Assembly (NCBI GenBank): GCA_963793025.1
Contig: CAWBYL010000001.1
Coordinates: forward strand, 372,001 to 436,000
DNA length: 64,000 bases
Direction of reading: 5' to 3'
DNA from: CAWBYL01 sp963793025
GTDB taxonomy: Bacteria; Actinomycetota; Acidimicrobiia; Acidimicrobiales; Acidimicrobilacustridaceae
Shown here: one piece after another, positions 14,879 to 23,209 of the stretch
How the letters are laid out: each line of letters opens with the position of its first letter
How positions within the stretch are numbered: position 1 is the first letter of the stretch
Notes under the pieces: model-generated
What the model was told of the DNA's origin: nothing
Seen by the model: the letters and a program-made list of their open reading frames with translations, nothing else
Databases searched by the model: none
Position numbers and translations under genes: made by a program

Positions 14879-15319
14879 ATGGCCGACTCGGACGACGCAC
14901 TGATGGTGAGCATCCTCCTGGCCGAGGCCGCCCAGGTGGCCGACGGCAAGCTCAACCTGCTGGGCGGTGGGGTCTCGGTGATCCCGGCCCGGCCCCAACC
15001 GCTCGCCATCGCCATCGTGGTCACGGTGCCCTGGTCCCGGGCCGACGAGGTGATCCCGTGGACGTGCGAACTGCTCGACGCTGCGGCGGTACCGGTGATC
15101 ATCGGCGACACCCCCGTGCTGGTGAACGGCCAGGTCCGAGCCGGCCGACCCACCGGGTGGCCCGAGGGCGACCCCCTCAACGTCCCTGTCGCCATCAGCT
15201 TCAACGCCCTGCCCCTCCAGGCCGGGAGCCGCTACACCTGGCGCTTCGCCATCGACGGGGCGTCGGAGGACACCTGGGCCGCGTCGTTCGGGGTGGCCCT
15301 CGATCTCGAAGAGGCCTGA
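14879..15319 (+). CDS. Conserved hypothetical protein (DUF6941-like)
   Basis: 146 aa, beginning MADSDDALMVSILLAEAAQV. The pattern D-G-K-L-N-L-L-G-G-G, then LAIAIVVTVPWSRADEV and SFNALPLQAGSRYTWRFAID, fits a small beta-rich protein family common in actinobacteria (I believe DUF6941). No signal peptide. It diverges from the mobA-like gene (22 bp gap) and is followed on the same strand by the coxS-like gene, 69 nt downstream. A connection with the Mo-enzyme is not evident. Confidence 0.6.
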   Translation: MADSDDALMVSILLAEAAQVADGKLNLLGGGVSVIPARPQPLAIAIVVTVPWSRADEVIPWTCELLDAAAVPVIIGDTPVLVNGQVRAGRPTGWPEGDPLNVPVAISFNALPLQAGSRYTWRFAIDGASEDTWAASFGVALDLEEA

Positions 15320-15388
15320 GGGCTCGGGGCCCACTCGAGCTCGGCTACTCTCCGGAACCGGTCGTCGGTCAGGAACACGAGGGGGACG

Positions 15389-15874
15389 ATGCAGATCACG
15401 ATGACGGTCAACGGCGTCGAGCAGACGGCCGAGGTGGAGCCACGAACGCTGTTGGTGTACCTCCTGCGGGAGGAGCTCGGGCTCACCGGCACCAACGTGG
15501 GGTGCGACACCTCGTCGTGCGGCGCCTGCACGGTGCACGTCGACGGTGAGTCGGTGAAGTCCTGCACCATGCTGGCCGCTCAGGCCGAGGGCACCTCGGT
15601 CCTGACGATCGAGGGCCTCGCCTCCGACGACGGACTCCACCCGATGCAGAGGGCCTTCCAGGAGAACCACGGCCTCCAGTGCGGCTACTGCACGCCGGGA
15701 ATGGTCATGGCCGCCGTCTCCCTGCTCGACGAGAACCCCACCCCGACCGAGCGGGAGGTCCGCCTCGGGCTCGAGGGGAACCTGTGCCGCTGCACCGGCT
15801 ACCACAACATCGTGAAGGCCGTGCTGGCTTGCGCGGCTGAGGCCTCGGGCGCCGAGTCGGGGGCATCGGCATGA
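15389..15874 (+). CDS. Molybdenum hydroxylase small subunit, [2Fe-2S] (CoxS-like)
   Basis: 161 aa. The N-terminal plant-ferredoxin-type cluster is CDTSSCGAC followed by a fourth Cys about 21 residues later (VKSCTML). The C-terminal four-helix cluster has QCGYCTPGM and CRCTGYHNI, as in xanthine dehydrogenase and CO dehydrogenase small subunits. It relays electrons from the Mo site (large subunit) to FAD (medium subunit). GGGGGACG precedes the ATG. Its stop overlaps the medium-subunit start (ATGA), so the two are translationally coupled. Confidence 0.95.
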   Translation: MQITMTVNGVEQTAEVEPRTLLVYLLREELGLTGTNVGCDTSSCGACTVHVDGESVKSCTMLAAQAEGTSVLTIEGLASDDGLHPMQRAFQENHGLQCGYCTPGMVMAAVSLLDENPTPTEREVRLGLEGNLCRCTGYHNIVKAVLACAAEASGAESGASA

Positions 15875-16698
15875 TCCCCGCCGCCTTCGACTACGTCCGC
15901 GCCGGGTCGGCCGAGGAGGCCATCGCCCTGCTGGGCGAGCACGGCGACGAGGCCAAGCTCCTCGCCGGCGGCCACTCGCTGCTGCCGATGATGAAGCTCC
16001 GCCTGGCGGTCCCCACCGTGCTGGTCGACGTCGGCCGCCTGGACGATCTCCGCTACGTGCGTGACGCCGGCGACCACGTCGCCATCGGGGCCCTCACCCG
16101 CCACCGCGACCTCGAGATCGATCCACTCCTCGCCGCCGACGTGCCCTTGCTCTCCCACGCCGCGGGCCACGTGGGCGACCCCCAGGTGCGCCATCGCGGC
16201 ACCATCGGTGGTTCGCTCGCCCACGCCGATCCGGCGTCGGACCTCCCCGCCGTCGTGCTCGCGCTCGGCGCCACCCTGGTCGCCCGCGGCCCTGACGGCG
16301 AGCGGGAGATCCCGGCCCGGGAGTTCTTCACCGGCTTCCTCGAGTCGGCGCTCGCCCCGGATGAGCTGCTGACCGAGATCCGGGTGCCCAAGATCGAAGC
16401 CCAGGGCTGGTCGTTCCAGAAGTTCAACCGCCGCGCCCAGGACTGGGCGATCGTCGGCGTGGCCGCGGTGCGGGCCAACGGCTCCACCGGCGTCGGTCTG
16501 GTCAACATGGGATCGGTCCCCCTCGTCGCCCACGGGGTCATGGAGGCGGTGGTGGCCGGGGCCTCGGCCGCCGACGCCGCCGAGCGGGCCACCGAGGGGA
16601 CCGAGGCCCAGAGCGACATCAACGCGTCGGCCGAGTACCGCGAGCACCTGGTCCGGGTCCTCGTGCGGCGGGCCCTCGAGGAGTCGGGTCTGTCCTGA
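15871..16698 (+). CDS. Molybdenum hydroxylase FAD-binding medium subunit (CoxM-like)
   Basis: 275 aa. The two FAD motifs of this family are visible: LLAGGHSLLPMMKLRLAV (A-G-G-H-S) near residue 31 and GTIGGSLAHADPASDLP near residue 110. The C-terminal domain contains SFQKFNRRAQDWAIVGVAA. Length matches CoxM (about 280 aa). It passes electrons from the small subunit to the quinone pool or another acceptor. The ATG overlaps the small-subunit stop. The large subunit is not next to it but at 23966-26275 on the other strand. Confidence 0.94.
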   Translation: MIPAAFDYVRAGSAEEAIALLGEHGDEAKLLAGGHSLLPMMKLRLAVPTVLVDVGRLDDLRYVRDAGDHVAIGALTRHRDLEIDPLLAADVPLLSHAAGHVGDPQVRHRGTIGGSLAHADPASDLPAVVLALGATLVARGPDGEREIPAREFFTGFLESALAPDELLTEIRVPKIEAQGWSFQKFNRRAQDWAIVGVAAVRANGSTGVGLVNMGSVPLVAHGVMEAVVAGASAADAAERATEGTEAQSDINASAEYREHLVRVLVRRALEESGLS

Positions 16699-16719
16699 CC
16701 CGGCGGCGTGTCGGCCGGC

Positions 16720-17337
16720 TCAGCCGGTCGGCAGCGGCGCGCCCACGCGGTGCCCGGCGAGGAACTGGGCCGTGACCTGATCGGCGAAGGCGCCGTCGAG
16801 CTCGGTCGACCCGAGCAGACCGGCCATGAGTATCGGCCCGGTCAGCAGCGTGATGGTGGCGTCGACGTCGTCGAGCACGTCCGGGCGCAGCACACCCTCG
16901 TCCACCCCTCGGCGCAACACCTCGGCGATGACGTCCATCTGCTGCTGCTTCATCCTGCCGTCGAGGTCGGCGATGGCGCCCTGTTGGGTCTTGAGGAGCA
17001 GGAGGGCGGGCAGGAACCGCTTCCAGTGCTCGTCGTCCATCACCGCGACGAGCGAGCCGACGAGCGCCTCGAGGGCCTCGGCGAAGGTGGCCCCCGGGTC
17101 GGGGGCGTCGAACGACGGGGCACAGCTGGCCAGCACGTCGGTGACGAGGTCGTCCCGGGTGGCCCAGTGCCGATACACGGTGGACTTCGCCACCCCTGAC
17201 CGAGCAACGACCCCGTCCACGGTGAGGGCGTCGGGCCCACCATCGAGGAGCAGGTCGGTGGCGGCCTTCATCACCGCCTCGTGGGTTCGGGCTACACGTG
17301 CGTCCATGGCGCTCGTCACCGTAGTGCTGTGGCCCAC
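16720..17337 (-). CDS. TetR-family regulator of the adjacent MFS exporter
   Basis: 205 aa. N-terminal HTH: THEAVMKAATDLLLDGGPD, then TVDGVVARSGVAKSTVYRHW. The rest is an all-helical TetR_C domain with RRGVDEGVLRPDVLDDVDA. A later start is possible at MDARVARTHE. It is divergent from the DHA2-type exporter with a perfect 14-bp palindrome between, so it probably represses that exporter and is released by a drug-like ligand. Confidence 0.9.
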   Translation of the reverse strand: MGHSTTVTSAMDARVARTHEAVMKAATDLLLDGGPDALTVDGVVARSGVAKSTVYRHWATRDDLVTDVLASCAPSFDAPDPGATFAEALEALVGSLVAVMDDEHWKRFLPALLLLKTQQGAIADLDGRMKQQQMDVIAEVLRRGVDEGVLRPDVLDDVDATITLLTGPILMAGLLGSTELDGAFADQVTAQFLAGHRVGAPLPTG

Positions 17338-17406
17338 GAGTGGTCTGTCTCCCTTCCTTCGCCCGGTGGTGTGTCGATCGACCGTTGACGGATGGCGTCA
17401 GTAACA

Positions 17407-17420
17407 ATACGGTACCGTAT
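17407..17420. promoter_or_regulatory. Palindromic operator candidate (TetR/MFS)
   Basis: ATACGGTACCGTAT is a perfect palindrome, 31 nt before the MFS start and about 70 nt before the TetR start. The bases to the right (CGTAC) partly repeat a half-site. Palindromes with a central GGTACC are common operators of TetR-type efflux repressors. Assignment inferred. Confidence 0.65.
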
Positions 17421-17450
17421 CGTACTGGAAACGGTGATCGGATCCCTCCC

Positions 17451-19100
17451 ATGAATGCACCCCCCAACGTCCATCCGACCGAGATCGAGCCGACCGAGAT
17501 CGAGCCGACGGCGGACGTCGTCACCGACGCCCGGCGCCGCACGTTCATCCTGGTCGCTGCGTGCACGGCGCTCATCGCCGTGGTGGCCTCGGTCTCGGGC
17601 CTCAACGTGGCCCAGGCCCAGCTGGCCCAGGATCTCGGTGCCTCCCAGGCCGACCTCCTCTGGATCATCAACGGCTACACCATCGCCCTGGCCGCCCTAC
17701 TGCTCCCGTTCGGGGCCATCGGCGACCGATGGGGCCGCAAGAAGGTCCTCATGTCGGGTCTCGTCCTGTTCATCGTGGCCAACGGGGCGGCCGCCTTCGC
17801 CTCGGGCACCACGGCGCTGCTCGTCGCCCGGATCGCCGCGGGCGCCGCCGCCGCGATGATCATGCCGGCGACGCTGTCGGTGATCACCTCGAGCTTCCCG
17901 GCCGAGGATCGCGACCGTGCCGTCGGTGTCTGGGCCGGCTTCGCCGGGGCCGGGGGCATCCTCGGCCTGGTCGGCTCCGCCCTCGTGGTCGACAACGCCA
18001 GCTGGCCGTGGGTCTTCGCCATGCCGATCGTCCTCGCCGCGGTCGCCCTGGCCGTCACCATGCGCTTCGTCCCCCACTCCCGTGAACACGCCGACCATCG
18101 GTTCGACACCGTCGGCTCGGTGCTCTCGGCCCTGGCGGTGGGCGCCCTGGTGCTCGGGATCCACGAAGGTCCCGAGGCCGGTTGGTCCAGTCCCCTGGCG
18201 TTCGCCGGGCTGCTCGTCGGAGGGCTGGCTCTCGCCGGGTTCGTCACCTGGGAGCGGCGCGAGGCCCACCCGCTGCTCGACCTCCGGGTCTTCCGCAACC
18301 GGATGCTCACGTCCGGCTCGGTCAGCCTGCTGGTCACCTTCGGCATCATGATGGCGCTGTTCCTGGTGCTGGTGCAGTTCCTGCAGGCCGTACTCGGCTT
18401 CACGGCCCTCAACGCCGCCCTCGGCCTGTTGCCGATGGCCGGGGTCATGATGCCGCTGTCCACCATGGCGCCCCACATCGCTCGACGGGTCGGGATGCGG
18501 GCCATGTTCGTCGCCGGCTCGCTGCTGCTGGCCATCGGGCTGGCGATGCTCGCGATCATGGCCAGCACCAGCGGATACCTGTCGATCCTGCCCGGGCTGC
18601 TGGTGCTGGGCGCCGGCGTCGGCCTGCTCATGACGCCGGGCACCACCGCCATCACCGGCTCGCTGCCGGCCGAGGAGCAGGGCGTCGCCTCGGCCCTCAA
18701 CGACACCGTCCGGGAGCTGGGCGGCGCCGTCGGGCTGGCGCTCATCGGCAGCGTCCTGAGCGCCGCCTACACCGCCAGTGTGTCCTCGGCCACCGCCGGG
18801 CTGCCCCCGGAAGCCGCCTCGGCGGTCGAGGGCGGCATCGGTGGTGCCGTGGCCGTGTCGTCGCAGATGGGCGCCGCCGGCGAGCCGATCCTGGTCGCCG
18901 CCCGGTCGGCGTTCGTCGACGCCTGGTCGGCGTCGATGTGGATCAGCGCCGGTCTGGCCGTCGCCGCGGCGGTGTTCACCCTGGTGTGGACGCCGAGCCG
19001 GAGTCGCGAGCGGGCCGAAACCGACGAGCGGCTGGCCCCCGACGCTCTCGTCCTCGACGGGCTCCCCGACGGTCTCGCCCCCGGCCTCGTCGACGCCTGA
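17451..19100 (+). CDS. MFS drug exporter, DHA2 family (EmrB/QacA type)
   Basis: 549 aa from the ATG at 17451; the frame opens at 17340, but that part covers the operator. About 14 membrane segments. Motif A is GAIGDRWGRKKVLMSG, and the DHA2 motif C-like region is AGAGGILGLVGSALV. The first helix VASVSGLNVAQAQLAQDL and ADLLWIINGYTIALAAL (motif D1: W-x-x-x-x-Y) are typical of QacA/EmrB proteins. It exports hydrophobic cations or other toxic compounds by proton antiport. Probably controlled by the divergent TetR. Confidence 0.93.
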   Translation: MNAPPNVHPTEIEPTEIEPTADVVTDARRRTFILVAACTALIAVVASVSGLNVAQAQLAQDLGASQADLLWIINGYTIALAALLLPFGAIGDRWGRKKVLMSGLVLFIVANGAAAFASGTTALLVARIAAGAAAAMIMPATLSVITSSFPAEDRDRAVGVWAGFAGAGGILGLVGSALVVDNASWPWVFAMPIVLAAVALAVTMRFVPHSREHADHRFDTVGSVLSALAVGALVLGIHEGPEAGWSSPLAFAGLLVGGLALAGFVTWERREAHPLLDLRVFRNRMLTSGSVSLLVTFGIMMALFLVLVQFLQAVLGFTALNAALGLLPMAGVMMPLSTMAPHIARRVGMRAMFVAGSLLLAIGLAMLAIMASTSGYLSILPGLLVLGAGVGLLMTPGTTAITGSLPAEEQGVASALNDTVRELGGAVGLALIGSVLSAAYTASVSSATAGLPPEAASAVEGGIGGAVAVSSQMGAAGEPILVAARSAFVDAWSASMWISAGLAVAAAVFTLVWTPSRSRERAETDERLAPDALVLDGLPDGLAPGLVDA

Positions 19101-19107
19101 CCGGCCG

Positions 19108-19136
19108 GCCCGGTCCGCGCCTCGCCTGGTCCGGGC
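19108..19136. terminator. Hairpin between convergent genes, possible bidirectional terminator
   Basis: GCCCGG-T-CC and GG-T-CCGGGC form a 6+2 bp stem with one mismatch and an 11-nt loop in the 45-bp gap between the convergent MFS and XdhC genes. There is no U-tract, as is usual in high-GC actinobacteria. Low certainty. Confidence 0.3.
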
Positions 19137-19145
19137 GGGGCGCAG

Positions 19146-19934
19146 CTAGTGGATGGGACCGTCGGTCGAGGAGAGCGAGGCGGCCGGTCGGCCGGTACGG
19201 GCCACGATGATCTCGGCGCACACCGCGATGGCCGTCTCCTCCGGGGTACGGCCCCCGAGGTCGAGCCCGATGGGTGCGTGCAGTCGGGCCCGCACCACGT
19301 CCATGTCGGCCCCCTCGGCCTCGAGCCGGGCCAGACGTTCGTCGTTGGTGCGGCGACTGCCCATGGCGCCGAGGTAGCCGACCTCGGTCTGCAGGGCGGC
19401 CATGATCGCGGGCACGTCGAACTTGTGGTCATGGGTGAGCACGCAGATGGCGTCGCGCTGACCGAGGCGATCACCGACCTGGGCCAGGAGCCGGTGCGGC
19501 CAGTCGACGACGACTTCGTCGGCCAGGGGGAAACGGCGCTTGGTGGCGAAGACCTCGCGGGCGTCGCACACGGTCACCCGGTAACCCAGCACCTTGGCCA
19601 CCCGAACCAGAGCGGCGGTGAAGTCAACGGCTCCGAACACGAGCATGTGCGGCGCCGGCGCGAACGTCTCGATGAAGACCGAGACGGCGTCCTCGCGAGC
19701 CTCGCCGTGGGGCCCGTAGTGACGCACCCCGCTCGTTCCCGCGGCCAGCTCACCGATGGTGTCGCGCACCACCACACGGTCGAGGTCGGGGTGGCCGAGC
19801 GAACCCGTGGGCTCGATGTCGTCGCCCACGACGATCTTGGCGCCCGCACCGGGCCCCTCGACGACCGTGGCCAGGGCCACCGGACGGTGCTCGTCGACCG
19901 CCGCGTGCCAGATGTCGTAGAGCGAGTCGGTCAC
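19146..19934 (-). CDS. XdhC-family Mo-cofactor maturation protein (long form)
   Basis: 262 aa from the GTG at 19934; an in-frame extension to 20045 would run through the end of the upstream XdhC gene. The N-terminal half is a degenerate XdhC_CoxI domain (HRPVALATVVEGPGAGAKIVV). The C-terminal half is the Rossmann-like XdhC_C domain: PHMLVFGAVDFTAALVRVAK, YRVTVCDAREVFAT, LTHDHKFDVPAI and GYLGAMGSRRTNDERLARL. XdhC binds and sulfurates molybdenum cofactor before insertion into the large subunit. It is last in the coxD-coxE-xdhC-xdhC run. Confidence 0.9.
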   Translation of the reverse strand: MTDSLYDIWHAAVDEHRPVALATVVEGPGAGAKIVVGDDIEPTGSLGHPDLDRVVVRDTIGELAAGTSGVRHYGPHGEAREDAVSVFIETFAPAPHMLVFGAVDFTAALVRVAKVLGYRVTVCDAREVFATKRRFPLADEVVVDWPHRLLAQVGDRLGQRDAICVLTHDHKFDVPAIMAALQTEVGYLGAMGSRRTNDERLARLEAEGADMDVVRARLHAPIGLDLGGRTPEETAIAVCAEIIVARTGRPAASLSSTDGPIH

Positions 19935-19938
19935 GAGG

Positions 19939-20253
19939 TCACCAGTCGAGCGGTTCGATGAAGAGGTGGATGGTGCCGCCGCAGGTGAGGCCGACGGCGA
20001 AGGCCTCGTCGTCGCTGTAGCCGAAGGTGACCAGTCGACGGTCACCGGTGGCCAGGATGTCCATGGCCTCGCTCACCACCGCGCCCTCGACGCAACCCCC
20101 GGACACCGAGCCCGACACCTCGCCGTCGTCGGCCACGGCCATGGCCGCACCAGGGAGCCGCGGCCCGGAGCCCTCGATGTCGACCACCCGAGCCAGGGCC
20201 ACGCGTCGGCCCTGGGCCCGCCAGCGGTCCAGGTCGCCCATGATCTCCTTCAT
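19939..20253 (-). CDS. XdhC/CoxI-type short protein
   Basis: 104 aa, a stand-alone XdhC_CoxI domain. It has LARVVDIEGSGPRLPGAAM (the G-S-x-P-R/x-x-G-A-x-M core) and GSVSGGCVEGAVV with the conserved G-G-C-V-E motif whose Cys takes part in Mo-cofactor handling; the end GLTCGGTIHLFIEPL has the C-G-G motif. The ATG overlaps the stop of the restored coxE-like frame (ATGA), and the longer XdhC starts 4 nt downstream. Probably works with that protein in maturation. Confidence 0.92.
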   Translation of the reverse strand: MKEIMGDLDRWRAQGRRVALARVVDIEGSGPRLPGAAMAVADDGEVSGSVSGGCVEGAVVSEAMDILATGDRRLVTFGYSDDEAFAVGLTCGGTIHLFIEPLDW

Positions 20254-21421
20254 CGGTTGACCTCCGTGGGGGAACGCCGCTCGGCGGCGACGATGCGAGC
20301 CAGTTCGTCGAGCGACTCGAGCGAGTGGCCCTCGACGAACTCGTCGACGAAGGGTAACGCCGCCGCCATCCCACCGCGAGGGGGGCGTAGCCGGGTGACG
20401 CCTTCAGGGGGTTGACCCAGACGACCCGGTGGGCCACCCGGTGCAGGCGGGCCATCTGTTCGGCCAGCTCGTCGGGCTCGCCCCGGTCCCACCCGTCGGA
20501 GAGGATCACGACGACCGCCCCCCGGGCCAGACCCCGAACGCCCCAGGTGTCGTTGAAGCGGCGCAGCCCCTCCCCCAGCCGGGTGCCACCGGACCAGTCG
20601 GGAACGGCCGCCGCGGCCCGGGCCAGGGCCACGTCGGGATCGTGGGTGGTGAGCTCACGGGTCAACCGCGTGAGCCGGGTGCCCAGGGTGAACGCCTCCA
20701 CCTTGGCCCGGGCGGCCACGGCCACGTGGGCGAAGCGGACCAGGGCCCGGCTGTAGGGCTCCATCGACCCGCTCACGTCGGCCAGCAGGACCACCCGCCT
20801 GGGCTTGGTGCCCGGGGTCGTGGTGTGACGTCGCACCGGCTCACCCCCGGTCCGCAGCGAGGCCCGGATGGTGCGGCGCAGGTCCGGCCGGCCCGAAGGG
20901 CGACGGCTGCGGGTCCAGCGCCGGGACCGGCGCACCGCCCCCACCAGACGCAGGTCGGCCATCAGGCGGTTGACCTCGGCCCGCTCGGAGTCGTCGAGCG
21001 AGGCGAAGTCCCGGTGGCGCAACACCTCGTGGGCGCTGAACCGGAGCGACTGGACATCGTCGTCGTCGGGTTCGAGGCCGTCGGGAGGCGCGTCGCCGTC
21101 GCCGTCGTCGACCTCGAGGGTGACCGGTTCCTCGACGACCGGCTCGACCGTGGTCGTGGGTGCTCCGAGCCACCACCGGGCGAAGGCGCGGTCGTAGGCC
21201 ACCACTTGCTCGGGCCCGTGGACCAGGGTGGCCCGACCAGCCCAGTACAGAGAGGTGCGATCGCTGGGCAGGGCCCGCAGGGCCTCCACGAAGAGCAACC
21301 CGCTGCCCACGGGCACCGGCAGCCCCTCGGCCCGCAGGGCGCCGAGGAAGCCGGCCACGGCCCGCTCCGCGTCGTGGGCCGGTCCCGGCGCCGAGGGGTC
21401 CCCCGGGGTGGCGGGGCTCAC
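20250..21421 (-). CDS. CoxE-like VWA-domain maturation protein (frameshifted near 3' end)
   Basis: About 390 aa when restored, GTG start. A VWA domain is present with the MIDAS motif in LLADVSGSMEPYSRALVRF and later TRLGEGLRRF and VVILSDGWDRGEPDEL; the front half is an acidic helical region. CoxE works with the MoxR ATPase CoxD to mature the Mo-enzyme active site. The frame is lost near 20371-20385, beside a run of six G. The expected end (GMAAALPFVDEFVEGHSL and onward, ending TEVNR) continues in another frame and stops at 20250, overlapping the XdhC start. A one-base deletion or an assembly error explains this. Confidence 0.85.
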
Positions 21422-21424
21422 CGA

Positions 21425-22360
21425 TCAGCCCACCCGGGTACGGGCGGCCTCGACCAGATCGGCCAGACCGTGGCGGCGGACGCGCTCGGCGTCCTCGCGG
21501 TACTTGACCACCGTGCCGAGGGTCGCGGCCACGGCGGCCTCGTCGAGCTCGGTGCGCCCGAGGACACCCAGGGCCTGGGCCCAGTCGATCGTCTCGGCCA
21601 CCCCGGGCGGCTTGTAGAGGCCCAGACCTCGAAGGGCCTCGGTGAGGGCGGCGACCTGGCGGGCCAGCGCCTCGGAGGCGCCCGGCACCCGGGCCCGCAC
21701 GATGGCCACCTCCCGGTCCAGGTCGGGATGCTCGACCCAGTGGTACAGGCAGCGTCGCTTGAGGGCGTCGTGGACGTCCCGCGTGCGGTTGGACGTGATC
21801 ACCACCACCGGCGGTACCACCGCGGTGAAGGTGCCGATCTCGGGAACCGTGACCGAGTAGTCGGCCAGCACCTCGAGCAGGAAGGCCTCGAACTCGTCGT
21901 CGGCCCGGTCGACCTCGTCGATGAGCAGGATGGGAGGTGGACCCTCGCCGGGGGCGATGGCCTGCAGCAGCGGTCGGCGTACGAGGAACCGCTCGTCGTA
22001 CAGCTCGCCCTCGAGGGCGTCGACGTCGTCCCCGGCCACGCCGGCCGCCTCCGCCGCCCGCAGGTGCAGCAGCTGACGCGAGTAGTCCCACTCGTAGAGG
22101 GCCTGGCCCACGTCCAGGCCCTCGTAGCACTGGAGCCGGATGAGGGGGCCGCCCAGCCAGCGACTGAGGACCTTGGCCACCTCTGTCTTGCCCACACCGG
22201 GCTCGCCCTCCAGCAGCAGTGGGCGCTGGAGCTCGAGGGCGAGGAACACCGACGTGGCCAGGCCCTCGTCGGGCAGGTAGCCCCGTTCGGTGAGGGCCCG
22301 GGTCACGTCGTCGACGCTGGCCGCGGCGCGTGGCAGGGGCGGGTCGGGGGCGGCGGTCAC
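21425..22360 (-). CDS. CoxD-like MoxR AAA+ ATPase
   Basis: 311 aa, GTG start. Walker A is LLEGEPGVGKTEVAKVL near residue 50, Walker B ILLIDEVDRADDEFEAFLL, sensor 1 VVVITSNRTRDVHDALKRRC. The stretch RLQCYEGLDVGQALYEWDY is characteristic of CoxD-type MoxR proteins. CoxD is an ATP-dependent chaperone that, with CoxE, completes the sulfurated metal site of CO dehydrogenase-type enzymes. The stop is 3 nt before the coxE-like start, so the two are in one operon. Confidence 0.93.
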   Translation of the reverse strand: MTAAPDPPLPRAAASVDDVTRALTERGYLPDEGLATSVFLALELQRPLLLEGEPGVGKTEVAKVLSRWLGGPLIRLQCYEGLDVGQALYEWDYSRQLLHLRAAEAAGVAGDDVDALEGELYDERFLVRRPLLQAIAPGEGPPPILLIDEVDRADDEFEAFLLEVLADYSVTVPEIGTFTAVVPPVVVITSNRTRDVHDALKRRCLYHWVEHPDLDREVAIVRARVPGASEALARQVAALTEALRGLGLYKPPGVAETIDWAQALGVLGRTELDEAAVAATLGTVVKYREDAERVRRHGLADLVEAARTRVG

Positions 22361-22381
22361 CGGGCCGAGGCTACCGGCGGC

Positions 22382-23098
22382 TCACGAGGTGGCCCAGATC
22401 AGGACCTCAGCTCCGTCGGGCCCCGCCACCAGACCGGGAGAACCAGCGTCGACGAGGCGGACGGCGTCGCCCTCGGCCAGAGCCTCGGCGGGATCGAGGG
22501 TGGCCGACCCCACGGCCACGAAGAGGTGGACGTGAGGGGCCTCGGGCACCGAGACCCTCTCACCCGGGGTCAGGCGCCCGACCCAGAGCACCGCTCCGGC
22601 CTGGTTGATGCGGACGGCGGCACCGCTGCCTTCTCCACCGGCCACCGCCACCAGCCCACCGCGGGCCAGCTCGGCGCTGACGTCGCGCTGCTCGTAGCTC
22701 GGGGCCAGCCCCCGGGTGTCCGGCGGGACCCACATCTGCACGAAGTGGGCCACCGTGTCGGGACTCGGGTTGTTCTCGGAGTGCATGAGACCGGTGCCCG
22801 CGCTCATGCGCTGGGCCAGACCCGGGGTGATGATCCCGTGGTTGCCCATCGTGTCGGTGTGCTCGACCTCACCGGACAGGACCCAGGTGACGATCTCCAT
22901 GTCGCGGTGCGAGTGCGTTCCGAAGCCCTGGTCGGGCGCCACCCGGTCGTCGTTGCTCACCAGGAGGAGGCCGTGGCCGGTGTTGGTGGGGTCGTGGTAG
23001 CCACCGAAGCTGAAGCTGTGCCACGAATCGAGCCACCCGATGTCGGTGTGGCCCCGGGTGCCGGCCCGGCGGATGTCACGGGCGGTCTGGTTGGTCAT
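22382..23098 (-). CDS. Pirin family protein
   Basis: 238 aa from the ATG at 23098, preceded by GAGGAG at a good distance; a GTG at 23104 is the alternative. Cupin fold: WLDSWHSFSFGGYHDPTN, VAPDQGFGTHSHRDMEIVTW (the H-x-H-x-x-x-E metal site), VEHTDTMGNHGIITPGLAQRMSAGTGLMHSE split into its usual blocks, and a C-terminal cupin. Pirins bind Fe and some act as quercetinases or redox sensors. It follows no obvious operon partner; a palindrome-like site lies 40-53 nt upstream of this start. Confidence 0.92.
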   Translation of the reverse strand: MTNQTARDIRRAGTRGHTDIGWLDSWHSFSFGGYHDPTNTGHGLLLVSNDDRVAPDQGFGTHSHRDMEIVTWVLSGEVEHTDTMGNHGIITPGLAQRMSAGTGLMHSENNPSPDTVAHFVQMWVPPDTRGLAPSYEQRDVSAELARGGLVAVAGGEGSGAAVRINQAGAVLWVGRLTPGERVSVPEAPHVHLFVAVGSATLDPAEALAEGDAVRLVDAGSPGLVAGPDGAEVLIWATS

Positions 23099-23137
23099 GT
23101 CCACTCCTCGGTCGTTCCGATCAGCCCCTGCAACACT

Positions 23138-23151
23138 CTTGAGCGCGCAAG
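23138..23151. promoter_or_regulatory. Imperfect palindrome upstream of pirin gene
   Basis: CTTGAGCGCGCAAG: CTTG/CAAG arms around GCGC with one mismatched pair. Upstream of pirin genes such sites can be MarR/HxlR operators. No regulator gene is adjacent, so the assignment is tentative. Confidence 0.3.
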
Positions 23152-23209
23152 TATTCCACCCTCCGCCACTCCGGCCCCGTCCCCTCCGGCATGGCAGACC
23201 GGCGCAGGG

